From assembly GCA_016180815.1 (NCBI GenBank), contig JACPAN010000010.1, forward strand, positions 79,913 through 143,912: 64,000 nt of DNA, given 5' to 3'. Positions 50,380 through 58,574 of this stretch are shown in pieces (within the stretch, counting starts at the first letter, position 1; each line of letters starts with the position of its first letter). The notes beneath the pieces are model-generated. The model ran no database searches and was not told the origin of the DNA. It saw only the letters and a list, made by a program, of their open reading frames with translations. Origin of the DNA: Elusimicrobiota bacterium (GTDB lineage: Bacteria > Elusimicrobiota > Elusimicrobia > JACQPE01). The translations under genes were made by a program, and so were the position numbers.

Positions 50380-51117
50380 TTATTTGCGTTTTGACTTTCT
50401 CTTCGATTTAGACTTCGATTCATCAAGCCGATAGTCCGAGCGGTAACTTTGACAACGGCTGGTGGCGTCATCACTGATGAGTCCGTTCTCCCCGGAAATC
50501 CCATCTCCCTCCAGGAATTCAACGAACAACTGACCGGCTATCGTAGCTCGAAATGAGGATTGCTCGATCAAATCTTTAATTGCTTCATTCTCAATTGGAG
50601 TAGTTTGATTAGACGGAGGAAAAAATTCCACCGTACGGCAGTCTGTTCCGACTCCAGCAATTGCTTGGGCGGGTGTAGGCTCGCCGTTGACCCCGATGTC
50701 CAGAGCCATCAAATAACATTGGATTTCACCCACGATATCCCATGCCTGCCCATAAAATTGCGTGGCCTGTTCCTGGGCTGTTTGCGCGCGTTCAACCAGA
50801 CCGGGGTCAGGCGGACGAGCATTCCTGGCACGTATCCAGCTACGCCGCGCCTCGCTCTTGAAACACTCAAGAACCCTCGTCGCGCCTACGGCGTGATTAA
50901 GATTACCCCCCACAAGGGTTCGCGCGCGGTCAGCACAATGTTCACGCTGGCTGAATTCACCGCAAAAACAATCGATCACCGGACTATCGCTGGAACATCC
51001 TCCGCCTTCATCGGCCGATGCGGCATCATCACCTTGGGCCTGCAAACCCTGGGGCCAAAGGCAAAAAACAAACCCCGCTAAAGCAACGACTGGAATGACT
51101 TTGCTCCTCATAGCCAC
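50380..51117 (-). CDS. secreted cysteine-containing protein, function unknown
   Basis: A 245-residue protein with a signal peptide (VIPVVALAGFVFCLWPQGLQA). Eight cysteines include the cluster GGCSSDSPVIDCFCGEFSQREHC. The tail is very basic, SKSKSKRKSKRK. The GTG at 51115-51117 is used as start because TATAAA lies 6 bases upstream; an ATG at 51109-51111 is the alternative. No family is recognised. Confidence 0.58.
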   Translation of the reverse strand: MAMRSKVIPVVALAGFVFCLWPQGLQAQGDDAASADEGGGCSSDSPVIDCFCGEFSQREHCADRARTLVGGNLNHAVGATRVLECFKSEARRSWIRARNARPPDPGLVERAQTAQEQATQFYGQAWDIVGEIQCYLMALDIGVNGEPTPAQAIAGVGTDCRTVEFFPPSNQTTPIENEAIKDLIEQSSFRATIAGQLFVEFLEGDGISGENGLISDDATSRCQSYRSDYRLDESKSKSKRKSKRK

Positions 51118-51123
51118 ATTTAA

Positions 51124-51152
51124 TTTATAACAGGAATTCCGACGTAAAACAA
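51124..51152 (-). promoter_or_regulatory. promoter of the 50380-51117 gene, leaderless type
   Basis: TTGTTT (51147-51152) and TATAAA (51124-51129) are 17 bases apart on the minus strand. TATAAA ends 6 bases before the GTG at 51115-51117. Confidence 0.6.
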
Positions 51153-51169
51153 GACCGCTTAGATTAGGG

Positions 51170-51625
51170 TCAGGTCTTTATTCCCCGTATGATGACACGA
51201 CTAAATCTTGTCAAATCTGTTGGAATCGACCAGACAGCTTGCTGCGCAGAATTGAAGGGATTCTTGATTGCGACTACTCGTCCATCAGAAAAAGATTCGG
51301 GTTGAAAATAGTAGGTGAAATCCGGAGAGGCGAAGACCGCTTGACTCTGAACATCGATCACCAGAAGCCTTTGTCGTCTAAAAATCATGAACCTATAAAA
51401 AAACTGCGGCACCGCAAGATACCGCGAGTCATCGGACCACAGGAAGCTCGGATTGCATCGTTCGATTTGGAGGCCCGTGGAAAGGCGCAGAGTTCCATAA
51501 GTCGGATCGCTCATGCCCGCTTCATATGCGGGGTCGATCTCGGCCCAGAGCCGGCCGTCGGGAGAAACCGAGCGATGAGCGCTGCGAAAAATCGGCAGAT
51601 TATACGGCCATTCCAAATCCGTCAT
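51170..51625 (-). CDS. uncharacterised protein downstream of MazEF
   Basis: A 151-residue soluble protein rich in aromatic residues and predicted beta strands (SVSPDGRLWAEIDPAY; PSFLWSDDSRYLAVPQFF; RRQRLLVIDVQSQAVFASPDF). The SPDGR and WSDDSRYLAV motifs resemble propeller-blade turns, but there is room for only two or three blades. It starts 4 bases after the mazF stop, so it is probably the third gene of that operon. Function unknown. Confidence 0.6.
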   Translation of the reverse strand: MTDLEWPYNLPIFRSAHRSVSPDGRLWAEIDPAYEAGMSDPTYGTLRLSTGLQIERCNPSFLWSDDSRYLAVPQFFYRFMIFRRQRLLVIDVQSQAVFASPDFTYYFQPESFSDGRVVAIKNPFNSAQQAVWSIPTDLTRFSRVIIRGIKT

Positions 51626-51629
51626 CTGA

Positions 51630-51980
51630 TTAAGCTAGAGCCAAGCTGATTCTCAAAGCCTTATCGACTTGAGATGAAAAAACCAAGGGCAGTTCCCCCA
51701 GCTTTCCTTGCAATAAAGTCTTGTCCACCGTGACCAAAACGCCGCAATCGATAACCGAATCTTTAGACAAACCGCCGATACCTTTGGGCACAGAGACATG
51801 GACAGGCAATCCCTTGCCCGTTTCCGAATGAATGGCGGCTACAATAGTTTTGGGAGAATAACGGTTTCCCAGATTGTTCTGCACAATCAACACCGGCCGT
51901 TTTTTCTCCATGGGTTTGGCAGGCGAACGGCTAAAATCCAACCAAAAAATATCGCCACGCTTGATATTAATCAGACTCAC
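51630..51980 (-). CDS. mazF: MazF/PemK-family mRNA interferase toxin
   Basis: A 116-residue protein: IKRGDIFWLDFSRSPAKPMEKKRPVLIVQNNLGNRYSPKTIVAAI, then SVIDCGVLVTVDKTLL and SSQVDKALRISLALA. This is the MazF fold with the conserved arginine of KKRPVLIVQN and the loop serine/threonine region. It cuts single-stranded mRNA. The start GTG shares one base with the TAG stop of the antitoxin gene, so translation is coupled. Confidence 0.9.
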   Translation of the reverse strand: MSLINIKRGDIFWLDFSRSPAKPMEKKRPVLIVQNNLGNRYSPKTIVAAIHSETGKGLPVHVSVPKGIGGLSKDSVIDCGVLVTVDKTLLQGKLGELPLVFSSQVDKALRISLALA

Positions 51981-52234
51981 TAATCAGGCCAATCCTCAAG
52001 ACCGGCGTCTTGCCAATCGCGCACCAAGTGCCGCTCTCGATTTTCATTCTCCGGCAGGGAGTAATAGCTTCTGTAGGCCTCCTCCATGCGTCGGCTCTCG
52101 CGAAAGGACAGGTAAAAATCAACGGCCTTTTGAATGACAACGCTATAAGGAGCTTTAGCGCGTTTAGCGATCTCCTGAATCTTTCGATCCTGTTCTGATC
52201 GCAAGCTGATAGCTTTCTTGACAACCGATGGCAT
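51980..52234 (-). CDS. ribbon-helix-helix antitoxin (MazE-like)
   Basis: An 84-residue protein with an N-terminal ribbon-helix-helix (AISLRSEQDRKIQEIAKRAKAPYSVVIQKAVDFYL). A charged, Trp-containing C-terminal tail (LVRDWQDAGLEDWPD) probably threads over the MazF surface. It should neutralise the toxin and bind the operator repeats just upstream of its gene. AAGG stands 6 bases before the ATG. Confidence 0.83.
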   Translation of the reverse strand: MPSVVKKAISLRSEQDRKIQEIAKRAKAPYSVVIQKAVDFYLSFRESRRMEEAYRSYYSLPENENRERHLVRDWQDAGLEDWPD

Positions 52235-52244
52235 AAATTACCTT

Positions 52245-52286
52245 AGTATTACCAATAGTATAACCAGAAAGAATACCAATTGTCAA
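52245..52286 (-). promoter_or_regulatory. promoter and repeated operator of the MazEF-type operon
   Basis: On the minus strand TTGACA (52281-52286) and TATACT (52257-52262) are 18 bases apart. The unit TGGTWATACT occurs twice in tandem with a 12-base period (52257-52266 and 52245-52254). A third partial copy TGGTATTC lies near 52270-52277. The -10 lies inside a repeat, so ribbon-helix-helix binding would exclude RNA polymerase. Confidence 0.65.
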
Positions 52287-52327
52287 TAAGCCACCATCAA
52301 AAATAGGAAGGAGCACTTTCGCGTTTA

Positions 52328-53611
52328 TTAATAGCTTCGCTTCCAAAACTTTTCCAGGCGTTCCTTCATTGTGGCTTCGGATCCGATCGTGGTGGGTTTA
52401 TAAAACTGGACGAATTTTTCCATGTATTTTTGGGTTACGAAATGCTCCGGGTAATCGTGGGCGTAGAGATAGCCTTCGCCGTGGCCTAATTCCGCGTCCA
52501 AATTGGAGTCTTTTAAATGGATGGGGACTTCTTGTTTATTCTTTTTTACCTCTTCCTGCGCGGCTTTTAAGGCCAAATAACAGGCGTTGGACTTAGGGGC
52601 GCAGGCCACGTAAATGGCGGCGTGTGCCAAGGGAATGGCTCCCTCCGGCAAGCCCAACATTTCGATGGCGTTAAAAGCGCTTTGGGCCACTACTAAAGCC
52701 ATGGGGTCGGCATTGCCCACGTCCTCGCTGGCTGCGATCACAATGCGGCGGGCAATGAATCTGGGGTCTTCTCCCCCCTCAAGCATGCGCGCCAGCCAAT
52801 AAATCGCGGCATCCGGGTCCGTGCCGCGCATGGATTTGATGAAGGCGCTGGCTGCGTCGTAATGCGCATCTTCTTTCTTGTCATAAAGGATTTGTTGGCG
52901 GCCCAAGAGCCGTTCCACGTCCTTGGCGCTCCAGGCGCTGGCCAAGGTTTGTTTGGCCACTCCGGATAAAAACTCAAGCGCGTTTAAAAGTTTCCGCCCA
53001 TCGCCGGCGGCAAAACGAAGAAGAAAACGCCGGGCGTCATCGCCCAAGGGCAAAGGCCGGCCTTTCTTGGCGATCGCGCTTAATGATCGATCCAGCACAA
53101 TGCCCAAGGCCTGATCGTCAAGGCTTCTGAATTCGTACACCAAAGCCCGGGATAAAATCGCCTTGTGAATGTAAAAAAACGGATTTTCCGTGGTCATGCC
53201 CACCATGGCAATCACGCCTGATTCCATGTACGGCAAAAGAATATCCTGCTGGGTGCGGTTTAAATGATGAATTTCATCGAGGACCAAAAGCGTCGTGCGC
53301 CCGGTCGTTTTTAATTTGAGTTCGGCGCCGCCGATGGCCTCTTTAATTTTAGGCAACCCGCTGGTGGCGCAGGAAATTTCCACGCAGTCCATGCCCTTTT
53401 TCTGGGCCAAGAGCCGGGCGAATGAGGTTTTGCCGCAGCCGGGCGGCCCGAAAAAAATGGCGTTAAAAGGCTGCTCGGATTCCAAAGCCAGACGCAAAGG
53501 GCAGCCGGGTCCGACCAAATGTTCCTGGCCGGTGAATTCGTCGAGGGTTTGAGGGGCGGATTGACGGGCTAAGGGAACCCAATCGGCTTTTTTAGTTTCG
53601 AAAAGTTCCAT
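52328..53611 (-). CDS. rarA: replication-associated recombination protein RarA (MgsA)
   Basis: A 427-residue AAA+ ATPase. Walker A is FFGPPGCGKTSFARLLA, Walker B is LLVLDEIHHLNRTQQD, and sensor 1 is GMTTENPFF. The family-specific C-terminal tetramerisation domain includes DAAIYWLARMLEGGEDPRFIARRIVIAASEDVGNADP. It begins with PLARQSAPQTLDEFTGQEHLVG. RarA acts at stalled replication forks. Its ATG shares a base with the preceding gene's stop. Confidence 0.94.
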   Translation of the reverse strand: MELFETKKADWVPLARQSAPQTLDEFTGQEHLVGPGCPLRLALESEQPFNAIFFGPPGCGKTSFARLLAQKKGMDCVEISCATSGLPKIKEAIGGAELKLKTTGRTTLLVLDEIHHLNRTQQDILLPYMESGVIAMVGMTTENPFFYIHKAILSRALVYEFRSLDDQALGIVLDRSLSAIAKKGRPLPLGDDARRFLLRFAAGDGRKLLNALEFLSGVAKQTLASAWSAKDVERLLGRQQILYDKKEDAHYDAASAFIKSMRGTDPDAAIYWLARMLEGGEDPRFIARRIVIAASEDVGNADPMALVVAQSAFNAIEMLGLPEGAIPLAHAAIYVACAPKSNACYLALKAAQEEVKKNKQEVPIHLKDSNLDAELGHGEGYLYAHDYPEHFVTQKYMEKFVQFYKPTTIGSEATMKERLEKFWKRSY

Positions 53612-53916
53612 TAATCGAAGTCAAAAGGCCGTTCGGGCGGGCCTTCGAGGCCTTCTTCTTTCACTTTTTTCAGCTGTTCGCCGAACAGGTCATCCGTTTT
53701 CTTTTTCTTTTCTTTCAACCGTTCGGCAGCCGAGGAGAAAAACTCATCCCTTTTTTTCTTGCCTTCTTCGAGCTTCTGCACGGCCTCGGAGAATCGCTCG
53801 CCCGCGGGCTTGTCCTTTCTTCCCCCTTCCCATTTATTGACGACTTTGCCGCTGCCGGCGTCAACCTCAAGGGTCCCTTTGCAAAAGGGGCAATCCACCA
53901 GATGAGTCTTGTTCAC
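53611..53916 (-). CDS. small zinc-ribbon-like coiled protein
   Basis: A 101-residue protein. One CxxC pair (VDCPFCKGTLEVDAGSGKVVNKW) forms half of a zinc ribbon, so a dimer or another ligand would be needed. A lysine/glutamate-rich helix (about 35-90) follows, ending PPERPFDFD. It is not a recognised family. It overlaps zapA by 4 bases and rarA by 1, suggesting coupled translation. Confidence 0.65.
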   Translation of the reverse strand: MNKTHLVDCPFCKGTLEVDAGSGKVVNKWEGGRKDKPAGERFSEAVQKLEEGKKKRDEFFSSAAERLKEKKKKTDDLFGEQLKKVKEEGLEGPPERPFDFD

Positions 53917-54200
53917 TTTAAAAGCTCCTCTAAAATTTTCTTTAAAGAAGAAACGCGGCGGCCGACGGTTTCAACGGTTTGATCGTGTTTGACCTGCAGG
54001 CGGCGAAGCTCATCCGCGAAATTCAACGCCGCCAGAACGGCCAGTTTCGAAGTATCCACGACCCTGGATTGACGCTGCAGCTCCATAATTTTCTCCGCCA
54101 CCAAATTAGCCAGGGCGCTGGCTTCGATTTCCGTCAAGCCTTCGATGTCCAATTCATAGCGGCGGCCCAAAATCTCGACGGTAATTTTCTCTTGAATCAT
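53913..54200 (-). CDS. zapA: cell division protein ZapA
   Basis: A 95-residue protein: ITVEILGRRYELDIEGLTEIEASALANLVAEKIMELQRQ (globular ZapA head), then a long helix SKLAVLAALNFADELRRLQVKHDQTVETVGRRVSSLKKILEEL. ZapA cross-links FtsZ filaments. zapA-like genes often stand next to pheT, as here. Confidence 0.87.
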   Translation of the reverse strand: MIQEKITVEILGRRYELDIEGLTEIEASALANLVAEKIMELQRQSRVVDTSKLAVLAALNFADELRRLQVKHDQTVETVGRRVSSLKKILEELLK

Positions 54201-54203
54201 CGG

Positions 54204-54446
54204 TTAAATCCTCAGGCGCTCGAGCCGGTCCAAAAGCTCGGTGATTTTTTCCCTCATGCGCTCTCGATCCTTCTGCATTTTTTCAAAATCATTCAAGAGC
54301 CGGGAGGCCTTTTTCTGATCGCTCTCCATGGCCGCCACCAGGCTGTTTAATTGAATGTTCTGCTCGCGAAACGCCTTGTGCCGCTTGGACAATTCCTGGA
54401 GCATGGACAACGACGAATCCAAATCTTCAATTAATTCCTGTTCCAT
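54204..54446 (-). CDS. small coiled-coil protein, possibly ZapB-like
   Basis: An 80-residue protein that is almost entirely heptad-patterned: LDSSLSMLQELSKRHKAFREQNIQLNSLVAAMESDQKKASRLLNDFEKMQKDRERMREKITELLDRLERLRI. Its size and place between pheT and zapA suggest a ZapB-type divisome coiled coil, but the sequence alone cannot prove it. Its start overlaps the pheT stop by one base. Confidence 0.62.
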   Translation of the reverse strand: MEQELIEDLDSSLSMLQELSKRHKAFREQNIQLNSLVAAMESDQKKASRLLNDFEKMQKDRERMREKITELLDRLERLRI

Positions 54447-56890
54447 TACGCCCTCAACTCAGCGCCCACGTCGCGCTTCAACGCGCCGACGGCTTTCTCA
54501 AGCCAGGATTGAATCTCTTCCTGGGTCGGGGTTTTTTCCTTGGGCCTTAAGGACAATCGCAAGGCCACGCTTTTTTTATTTTTTCCAAGCTTGGGCGAAG
54601 CGTAAACGTCGAAAGGCCGGATTTGCTCCAACAAGGGGCCCAATGCTTGGCGCACGGACGCCTCAATGGATGACCAGGGAATGTGCTCGTCGACAAGAAC
54701 AGCCAAATCCTTTTGAATAAGTCCGAGAATCGGGATCGCTTTGAAACGCAATTCGGGAATTCCCCGGCAGCAATCCCCCAGGGCATCCAAATTGATTTGG
54801 GCGTACGCGAGAGGAAAATTCGTTTTTGAGTCCAAGGACTCGTCCGTGGCCAACTCAGCCGCGCACCCGATGACTTTCCCGCAGGAAAGCCAAGCCAGTC
54901 TTTTCCCAGGATGAAAAGCGGCAAACGCGTCTTGGGTTTCGCCGCGTTCAAATGAAATCCGCAATTGCCCGAGCGCGCCCTCGACCAAACCGACCATCTC
55001 CCAAAAACCGACCGGAGACTTTTCCTGGCGCAGCCAATTGGGCTCGACCATGCTTCCAAAAGCAATGGCTGCCCAGATGGATTCGCTCACAAACGGCTCG
55101 GGGCCGGCCTGATCACCCCGGCCATGCACATACCCCGTCTCTTGAAGAAAAACTCTTTGCCTGGGATGATTTTTATTGGCCAACCAATTACGATAAAGCC
55201 CGATCAATAGAGAAGGCCGCAAGCAGGATAAATCCGCTGAAACCGGATTAGCCAAGCGGGCTGTTTTTTCCAAAACAGATTCGCCGCAAAGCTCATTGAT
55301 TTCTTTTTCGCCGCAAAGAGGGTAATTGGCCGCCTCATGAAACCCGACACCCCGGAACGTATCGCAAAAATGGGCTGAGAGTTCGCGATTGCCGCGTTTA
55401 AGCTCATCGGGCAAATTCGTCAGCGCCGGGATGCGCGCCTGATAACCCTCCTGCCCGGGCACGCGCGAAAAACCAAGGTAACGCAAAGCCTCCTCCGCCA
55501 CATCCTCGACCAAACGCAAATCCCCCCGGTGGCTGCGCGGAATCACCACCCATTCATCCGCCGAAACTTTCTTCGTCTCTTCGCACAGCGGCGTCAAAAC
55601 CGAAAAGAGCTCGTCCGCGCCGAGCTCCAAACCTAAAATTTTACCGACGACGGACGGCGAGAATTCGATTTTGGCCGGGGCCGGAGGCTTTGGGTACACG
55701 CTAGTCACGGAGCGCACCGTGGCGCCGCCGGAATTTTGAATCAGCTCAAGCACGCGGCCCAAAGCCGCGGGCAAAGCCGCGATATCCGTTTCCTTCTCAA
55801 AACGTGAGGATGATTCGGTTCTCAAACCCAGACGCCGGGCCGCGGGCCGCACCGCCGACCTGGAAAACCAGGCGCATTCAAAAAAAATGTCCTTGGTGGC
55901 GCCGGTAACGCCGGTTTCTTCGCCGCCGATGACGCCCGCCAAAGCCACGGGCCGCTCAGCGTCCGCAATCACCAAATCCGATGATAAAAGCTCGTATTCG
56001 CGCGCGTTCAAAGCCTTCAATTTTTCTCCCTGTTTAGCCCGGCGAACTTCGATCCTTGGCCCCCTGATCGTAGCCCAATCAAAGGCATGCAAAGGCTGGC
56101 CCATCTCTAACGTAACGTAATTAGTGGCATCCACAACATTGTTGATGGCCTTAAGCCCCAAAAGCTCCAAACGCCTCTGAATCCACCAGGGGCTGGGTTT
56201 AACCTGGCAGCCGGTCAGCAACAGCCCTTCGTACCGGCCGCAGGCTTCGGCCGCGTCCTCGGTAATGGTCACGGAAACCGTGTCCTGAGCGGAGGCCGGA
56301 AGCCCGGAAAATTTTTCCAGCGCGCAAGCGCGCCAAAAATAAACGGCCAGCTCCCTGGCCAAGCCCAAATGGCTGGTCAAATCCCAGCGATGAAAAGGCA
56401 ATTCGATATCTAAAATGGTTTCCGGCCGGATATATTTGTCGAGGGGCGCTCCCAGCGTCCAATCCTTGGGCAACACAAGAATGCCGTCATGATCATCGCC
56501 CAGGCCGAGCTCTTTAGAGGAACAAATCATGCCCTCGCTTTCCGAATTCCTTATTTTTCTTCGCTCGATCAACAAGTCCTGCCCGCCGGGCTTCAACCGG
56601 GCGCCGATAGGCGCAAAAGCCACTTTTTGATTCTGGGCCAAATTGGGGGCGCCGCAAACAACCTGATATGTTTTGGCGCCGTCGGAAACCCTGGCCATCC
56701 TTAAGCGATCCGCATTGGGATGGGGCCAAACTTCCTGCACCTCGCCGATCACCACTCCTTGAAAAGTAATCGGGTGCTGATCAACGGCCGCGACTGAAAG
56801 CCCGACCTGTTCCAAGGCCTCGATTGTCTTATCGACTGAAGGAAGAGGCTGGGGCAAAAATTCTTCGATCCAGCTCAATAAATAGCGCAT
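54446..56890 (-). CDS. pheT: phenylalanyl-tRNA synthetase beta subunit
   Basis: An 814-residue protein with the N-terminal B1 domain, an EMAP-like tRNA-binding domain (VVIGEVQEVWPHPNADRLRMARVSDG), and the B3/4 editing domain. The B5 domain and a class II-like core (VPGQEGYQARIPALTNLPDEL) follow, then a C-terminal ferredoxin-fold anticodon-binding domain (FPLAYAQINLDAL to the end, ILGLIQKDLAVLVDEHIPW). It pairs with PheS. Its ATG shares a base with the pheS stop. Confidence 0.95.
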   Translation of the reverse strand: MRYLLSWIEEFLPQPLPSVDKTIEALEQVGLSVAAVDQHPITFQGVVIGEVQEVWPHPNADRLRMARVSDGAKTYQVVCGAPNLAQNQKVAFAPIGARLKPGGQDLLIERRKIRNSESEGMICSSKELGLGDDHDGILVLPKDWTLGAPLDKYIRPETILDIELPFHRWDLTSHLGLARELAVYFWRACALEKFSGLPASAQDTVSVTITEDAAEACGRYEGLLLTGCQVKPSPWWIQRRLELLGLKAINNVVDATNYVTLEMGQPLHAFDWATIRGPRIEVRRAKQGEKLKALNAREYELLSSDLVIADAERPVALAGVIGGEETGVTGATKDIFFECAWFSRSAVRPAARRLGLRTESSSRFEKETDIAALPAALGRVLELIQNSGGATVRSVTSVYPKPPAPAKIEFSPSVVGKILGLELGADELFSVLTPLCEETKKVSADEWVVIPRSHRGDLRLVEDVAEEALRYLGFSRVPGQEGYQARIPALTNLPDELKRGNRELSAHFCDTFRGVGFHEAANYPLCGEKEINELCGESVLEKTARLANPVSADLSCLRPSLLIGLYRNWLANKNHPRQRVFLQETGYVHGRGDQAGPEPFVSESIWAAIAFGSMVEPNWLRQEKSPVGFWEMVGLVEGALGQLRISFERGETQDAFAAFHPGKRLAWLSCGKVIGCAAELATDESLDSKTNFPLAYAQINLDALGDCCRGIPELRFKAIPILGLIQKDLAVLVDEHIPWSSIEASVRQALGPLLEQIRPFDVYASPKLGKNKKSVALRLSLRPKEKTPTQEEIQSWLEKAVGALKRDVGAELRA

Positions 56891-57978
56891 CAGAGACCCT
56901 TAAATTGCTCTAAAAATTCCAAATTATTTTCGTAGAACAAACGGATATCGGGGACGCCCCAGCAAACCATGGCCACGCGCTCAAGCCCCAAGCCGAAGGC
57001 AAACCCGCGCCATTGTTTCGGGTCATGGCCCAGGCGCTTCAAAATCAATGGATGAATCATGCCCGCGCCGAGCATTTCGATCCATCCGTTTTTGCACGTG
57101 GGGCAGCCCTTGCCCTGGCAGCGGAAACAGCGCACCTCAACCTCGCAGGAGGGCTCGGTGAACGGAAAATAACTGGGCCGAAAACGGATGGCCGTCCCCC
57201 TGCCGAAAAGCTCGCCGGCCCAAAGTTCAAGCGTCGCCTTCAAATCAGCGAGACTGCAATGGGAATCGACATAAAACGCGTCGATTTGGTGAAAAACGGG
57301 CAAATGCGTGGCATCCACGGCCTCGCTGCGAAACACCTTGCCGCAGGTCACCACGCGCCAAGGCGGAGGGCTGTTTTTCATGATGGGGATCCAGACCGGG
57401 GTCGTGTGCGTGCGCAATAACCGCTTCCCGGATGTTTGGCCGGCGCCTGTTTCCAGATAAAGCGTGTCATGCATGTCCCGGGCCGGATGATCCTCGGGGA
57501 TATTCAGCATGGTGAAATTGTTTTCATCCGTCTCGATTTCGCGGCCTTCCACATAACGAAAACCAAGGCGGGAGAAAACCTCAAGGATGCGCTCCGCAAC
57601 AATGCCCAAGGGATGGCGGCGGCCTGCGGGCAGGGACAAGCCGGGCAAAGACAAATCTTCGGCGGAAGCCTTATCCAGGAGGAATTTTCTTCTCAATTCC
57701 CCGGCGCGCGCGTCAAAGGCCTGTTCCAACGCCTGCCTGGCCGCATTGGCTTTGGAGCCCAAATCGCGCTTCTCTTCGATGGACATGTGGGCGAGCGAGC
57801 GCAACAACAGGCTTAACTCGCTTTTACGGCCCAGGGTTTCAACGCGCAAATCCTCGAGAGCTTCGAGGGTTGCGGCTTGGGCGAGCGAACGGAGGGCTTT
57901 TTCTTTTAGCTCGTCGATCTGGCTTGCCGAGGACGGTTTTGACGCGGAGTCCTCAGGGAGCGGACGCGGCTTCGCCAC
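56890..57978 (-). CDS. pheS: phenylalanyl-tRNA synthetase alpha subunit
   Basis: A 362-residue class II synthetase subunit. The N-terminal coiled coil is followed by LLRTHTTPVWIPIMKNSPPPWRVVTCGKVFRSEAVDATHLPVFHQIDAFYVD (motif 2), IRFRPSYFPFTEPSCEVEV and AFGLGLERVAMVCWGVPDIRLFYENN (motif 3). An inserted CFRCQGKGCPTCKNGWIEMLGAG resembles a zinc knuckle, present in part of the PheS family. The start is a GTG 1 base after the rplT stop. Confidence 0.95.
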   Translation of the reverse strand: MAKPRPLPEDSASKPSSASQIDELKEKALRSLAQAATLEALEDLRVETLGRKSELSLLLRSLAHMSIEEKRDLGSKANAARQALEQAFDARAGELRRKFLLDKASAEDLSLPGLSLPAGRRHPLGIVAERILEVFSRLGFRYVEGREIETDENNFTMLNIPEDHPARDMHDTLYLETGAGQTSGKRLLRTHTTPVWIPIMKNSPPPWRVVTCGKVFRSEAVDATHLPVFHQIDAFYVDSHCSLADLKATLELWAGELFGRGTAIRFRPSYFPFTEPSCEVEVRCFRCQGKGCPTCKNGWIEMLGAGMIHPLILKRLGHDPKQWRGFAFGLGLERVAMVCWGVPDIRLFYENNLEFLEQFKGL

Positions 57979-57979
57979 A

Positions 57980-58327
57980 TTACGACGTCTTGGCCAAATC
58001 CAACAGCGCGCCGAAATTTTTGGGGTCGCTGACCGCCAGATCAGCCAGGCTCTTTCTATTTAGGTTGATGTTGTTTTTCTTCAAAATAGAAATAAACCGG
58101 GAATAGCTCAGCCCCGCCTCGCGCGTGGCCGCGTTGATCCTGGTGATCCAAAGGCTGCGGAAATCCCTCTTTTTCTGGCGCCGGCCGAGATAGGCGAAGC
58201 GCAGCGAACGCTCGACCTGCTGTTTGACTTGCCTCCAACGCCGGCCTCGATCAGAGTAATAGCTTTTGGCGATCTTAAAAACTTTCTTTTTTCTACGTCT
58301 GGTGTAAACGCCGCTTTTGACTCTCAT
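57980..58327 (-). CDS. rplT: 50S ribosomal protein L20
   Basis: A 115-residue basic protein: MRVKSGVYTRRRKKKVFKIAKSYYSDRGRRWRQVKQQVERSLRFAYLGRRQKKRDFRSLWITRINAATREAGLSYSRFISILKKNNINLNRKSLADLAV. This is the complete L20 signature. AAAGGAG precedes the ATG by 10 bases. In other bacteria L20 represses its own operon; no leader structure was resolved here. Confidence 0.97.
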   Translation of the reverse strand: MRVKSGVYTRRRKKKVFKIAKSYYSDRGRRWRQVKQQVERSLRFAYLGRRQKKRDFRSLWITRINAATREAGLSYSRFISILKKNNINLNRKSLADLAVSDPKNFGALLDLAKTS

Positions 58328-58356
58328 TGCCGATTAACTCCTTTCTAATTGAAATC

Positions 58357-58554
58357 CTAGGCGTAAGGAAGCAGGGTTTTAATAACGTCAGCATCGCCCT
58401 TGGGCAGTTGCCCTCTTTTACGCCTTGAACGCCCCAAATTGGAACTCCACCCGGCCAATAAATGGCGGGAGCCTGATTTTTTGTAAAGCACTTTGCCTCT
58501 TTTCGTTACTTTAAAGCGCTTCTTCGCTCCACTATGCGATTTCAATTTGGGCAT
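58357..58554 (-). CDS. rpmI: 50S ribosomal protein L35
   Basis: A 65-residue protein: MPKLKSHSGAKKRFKVTKRGKVLYKKSGSRHLLAGWSSNLGRSRRKRGQL, the standard L35. AGAGGA precedes the ATG. It lies between infC and rplT as usual. Confidence 0.96.
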   Translation of the reverse strand: MPKLKSHSGAKKRFKVTKRGKVLYKKSGSRHLLAGWSSNLGRSRRKRGQLPKGDADVIKTLLPYA

Positions 58555-58574
58555 TGTTATTCCTCTTTCCGCCG

